Source of the DNA: Bubalus kerabau
Taxonomy: Eukaryota > Chordata > Mammalia > Artiodactyla > Bovidae
Length of the DNA: 64,000 nt
Direction of reading: 5' to 3'
Assembly: GCF_029407905.1 (NCBI RefSeq)
Contig: NC_073634.1
Coordinates: forward strand, 29,029,501 to 29,093,500
In this document: positions 62,481 to 64,000 of the stretch, one piece after another
How positions within the stretch are numbered: position 1 is the stretch's first letter
Layout: each line of letters starts with the position of its first letter
Position numbers and translations under genes: made by a program
Notes under the pieces: model-generated
The model's database searches: none
Told to the model about the DNA's origin: nothing
The model's input: the letters and a program-made list of their open reading frames with translations, nothing else

Positions 62481-64000
62481 GTGAGTCAGCCAGGCCAGAG
62501 GCATGGAACAGGGCTGCCCTCGACCCCAACCCTGCCAGGAAAGAAACTCTCAGGGGCTTCAGGGGAATAGGACCAAGGATGGAGGCAGGGGCAGAAATGG
62601 GGTGTATTTCAGGGTTCAGTTTACCCAGCATCAAATGCTAGGAATGGCACACCCTTGTGCACATGACTATTAAGAACCTCATGAGAGTTCCAAATCAGAG
62701 GACATATAATCCAAGAGAGTTTGGATCAGTTTCTGGAATTATGGTCTTTATTCAGGTTCTGTAGAGAGAACAGGAAATTTGGAGTTGGAAGCCACTAGGA
62801 AATCTTAAAGCTGTGCCCTGGTTCCCCAACAAACGCAGGGAACCCAGAGGCTGTGGATGGGAGGCCCAAAGCACAGACCAGTTCAGTGCCTTTTGGGGGG
62901 TCTTGACCTGTGAGTCTCTAGATACGAAAATTGCTCTCAGCACCAGAGATGCCCTCCTGCTTGGGGTCCTGAGACCTCAGCATATGGCCCTCTATTCTTG
63001 CGGGGACAGATGCCTTTCCAGGTGCCCACCTTGAAAGCAGGCCCTGGGTCCTGAGTGCTGAGCAGTGCCCTAGCTGCTGGACAGGCTGCATGGCTGTACC
63101 AGGGCCAGGAGAGCAGCAGCTGTGGTTTGTCCCATAGATCACCTGGAGCCCAGCCTTCCTCCCAGGATGGCCTGGTGTAGCAAGGGCCTTCCCAATACAC
63201 ATGTGGGTAAGGACCAGTTCCTTGAGGGCAGACACTGCAGAGGGTGTCCCTTTGACCCTTGCGGCCCTGCCAGGCCATGGTCATCTTCGTCCTTACAGAT
63301 GAGAAGACTGGAGTTCTTGCAGTCAGGTGCAGAAATGGGCCTCTCACCTCCCGTGCCCAGGAGGGAACACCCTTCTCCCAGTATCCACCCTCCAGCCCTC
63401 TAAGAGGCCACTCTTTCTGGCCCACCAGCTCTTGCCCTCTGTACTCACTCACACTGTGAACTCCCCGGGAGGTCATCCATCTCCCTGTGCTCAGATATCA
63501 GCTTGGCTTCCTGCCAATGTGTCATCCTCTGGTCGATCATCCCCAGATAAAGGAGCAGAGGGCATCTGCCAGCCTGGCCACTGAAAGCAACATACTGTAA
63601 CCCTAGAGAGAAGTTGCCAGAAATCAGGTGCCCACATCTGGAAAAACAAATCTTTTTCTTAATTTTATATTATTCTGCCTCACAGATACAATTTTATATT
63701 ATTCATGCCTCACAAATCTGAGGGCATGGCCTGGCAGTGCCCAGAGAATCTGACACTTGAAGTTATGGCCCTACACAGTGAGGAGACCCTTCATGATTTA
63801 CAAGGCCCCTCTGAGATGTTTTCCTGCCTTGAGATGTGTCATGAAAATGGGGAAAGGAAAGAGGCAGAGAGGTGAAGAGTGAGTCCCCCTGGGCATCTCT
63901 CTGCCTCTGTTCTGATCACTTTGTGGTCCACTCTCAGAGGGTGGGGAGCGTGCCCCAGGGTCCCCTCTGACAGCATCGTGGGCCATGAGACCTGTGGGAC
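62481..64000 (+). other. ABCG8: ABCG8 intron 6 (start), nothing recognised
   Basis: Exon 7 should open with sequence coding V-D-L-T-S-I-D. No such stretch is present. A short repeat of TTTTATATTATTC with GCCTCACA occurs at about 63663-63715. Confidence 0.5.

Noticed and set aside
1..64000. CRISPR arrays, bacterial operons, ribosome binding sites, phage or defence systems
   Set aside because: The window is mammalian with spliced genes and SINE/LINE repeats. No regularly spaced repeat array was seen; the repeated motifs are dispersed SINEs.
62481..64000. Search for ABCG8 exon 7
   Set aside because: No sequence encoding the expected V-D-L-T-S start with a preceding acceptor was found, so the gene continues past the edge.

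Overview
The window is nuclear DNA from a ruminant, most likely a bovid such as cattle, sheep or goat. Two things show this. The repeats include BovB (RTE) LINEs, Bov-tA and Bov-A2 SINEs, CHR-type tRNA-derived SINEs and artiodactyl L1. The genes are mammalian and split by canonical GT-AG introns. It is not bacterial or viral; nearly all short open reading frames are chance or repeat-derived. The species cannot be settled from the sequence alone.

Three protein-coding genes are present, in the gene order known at human 2p21. (1) Positions 448-10135, + strand: the last four coding exons of DYNC2LI1, the light intermediate chain of the ciliary dynein-2 motor. (2) Positions 18998-50367, - strand: all 13 coding exons of ABCG5. 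They join in frame to give 649 residues plus a stop. (3) Positions 50747-62480, + strand: coding exons 1-6 of ABCG8, which runs off the right edge. ABCG5 and ABCG8 are the two half-transporters of the sterol exporter (sterolin-1/sterolin-2) of liver and gut apical membranes. They lie head to head with 379 bases between their ATGs, so one short bidirectional promoter probably serves both. DYNC2LI1 and ABCG5 are tail to tail.

The rest is intron and intergenic DNA rich in transposons. The DYNC2LI1-ABCG5 gap (about 10.4-17 kb) is filled by a nested stack: an L1, a younger 5'-truncated L1, an antisense BovB and a CHR SINE. A BovB with a long reverse-transcriptase frame lies in ABCG5 intron 11 (20.8-22.8 kb). 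A decayed BovB with an inverted BovB piece and a Bov-A2 inside it lies in ABCG5 intron 2 (46.1-49.3 kb). An L1 inserted into an older L1 lies at 41.7-44.1 kb. Several insertions keep visible target-site duplications.

No undescribed gene system was found. The points most worth a second look are: the complementary degeneracy of the ATP-site motifs in ABCG5 and ABCG8, including an unusual His in the ABCG5 signature loop; a NAGNAG acceptor at ABCG8 exon 2; a CHR SINE ending about 27 bases before ABCG8 exon 4; the compact bidirectional promoter with two GATA boxes; and the nested and foldback transposon structures.
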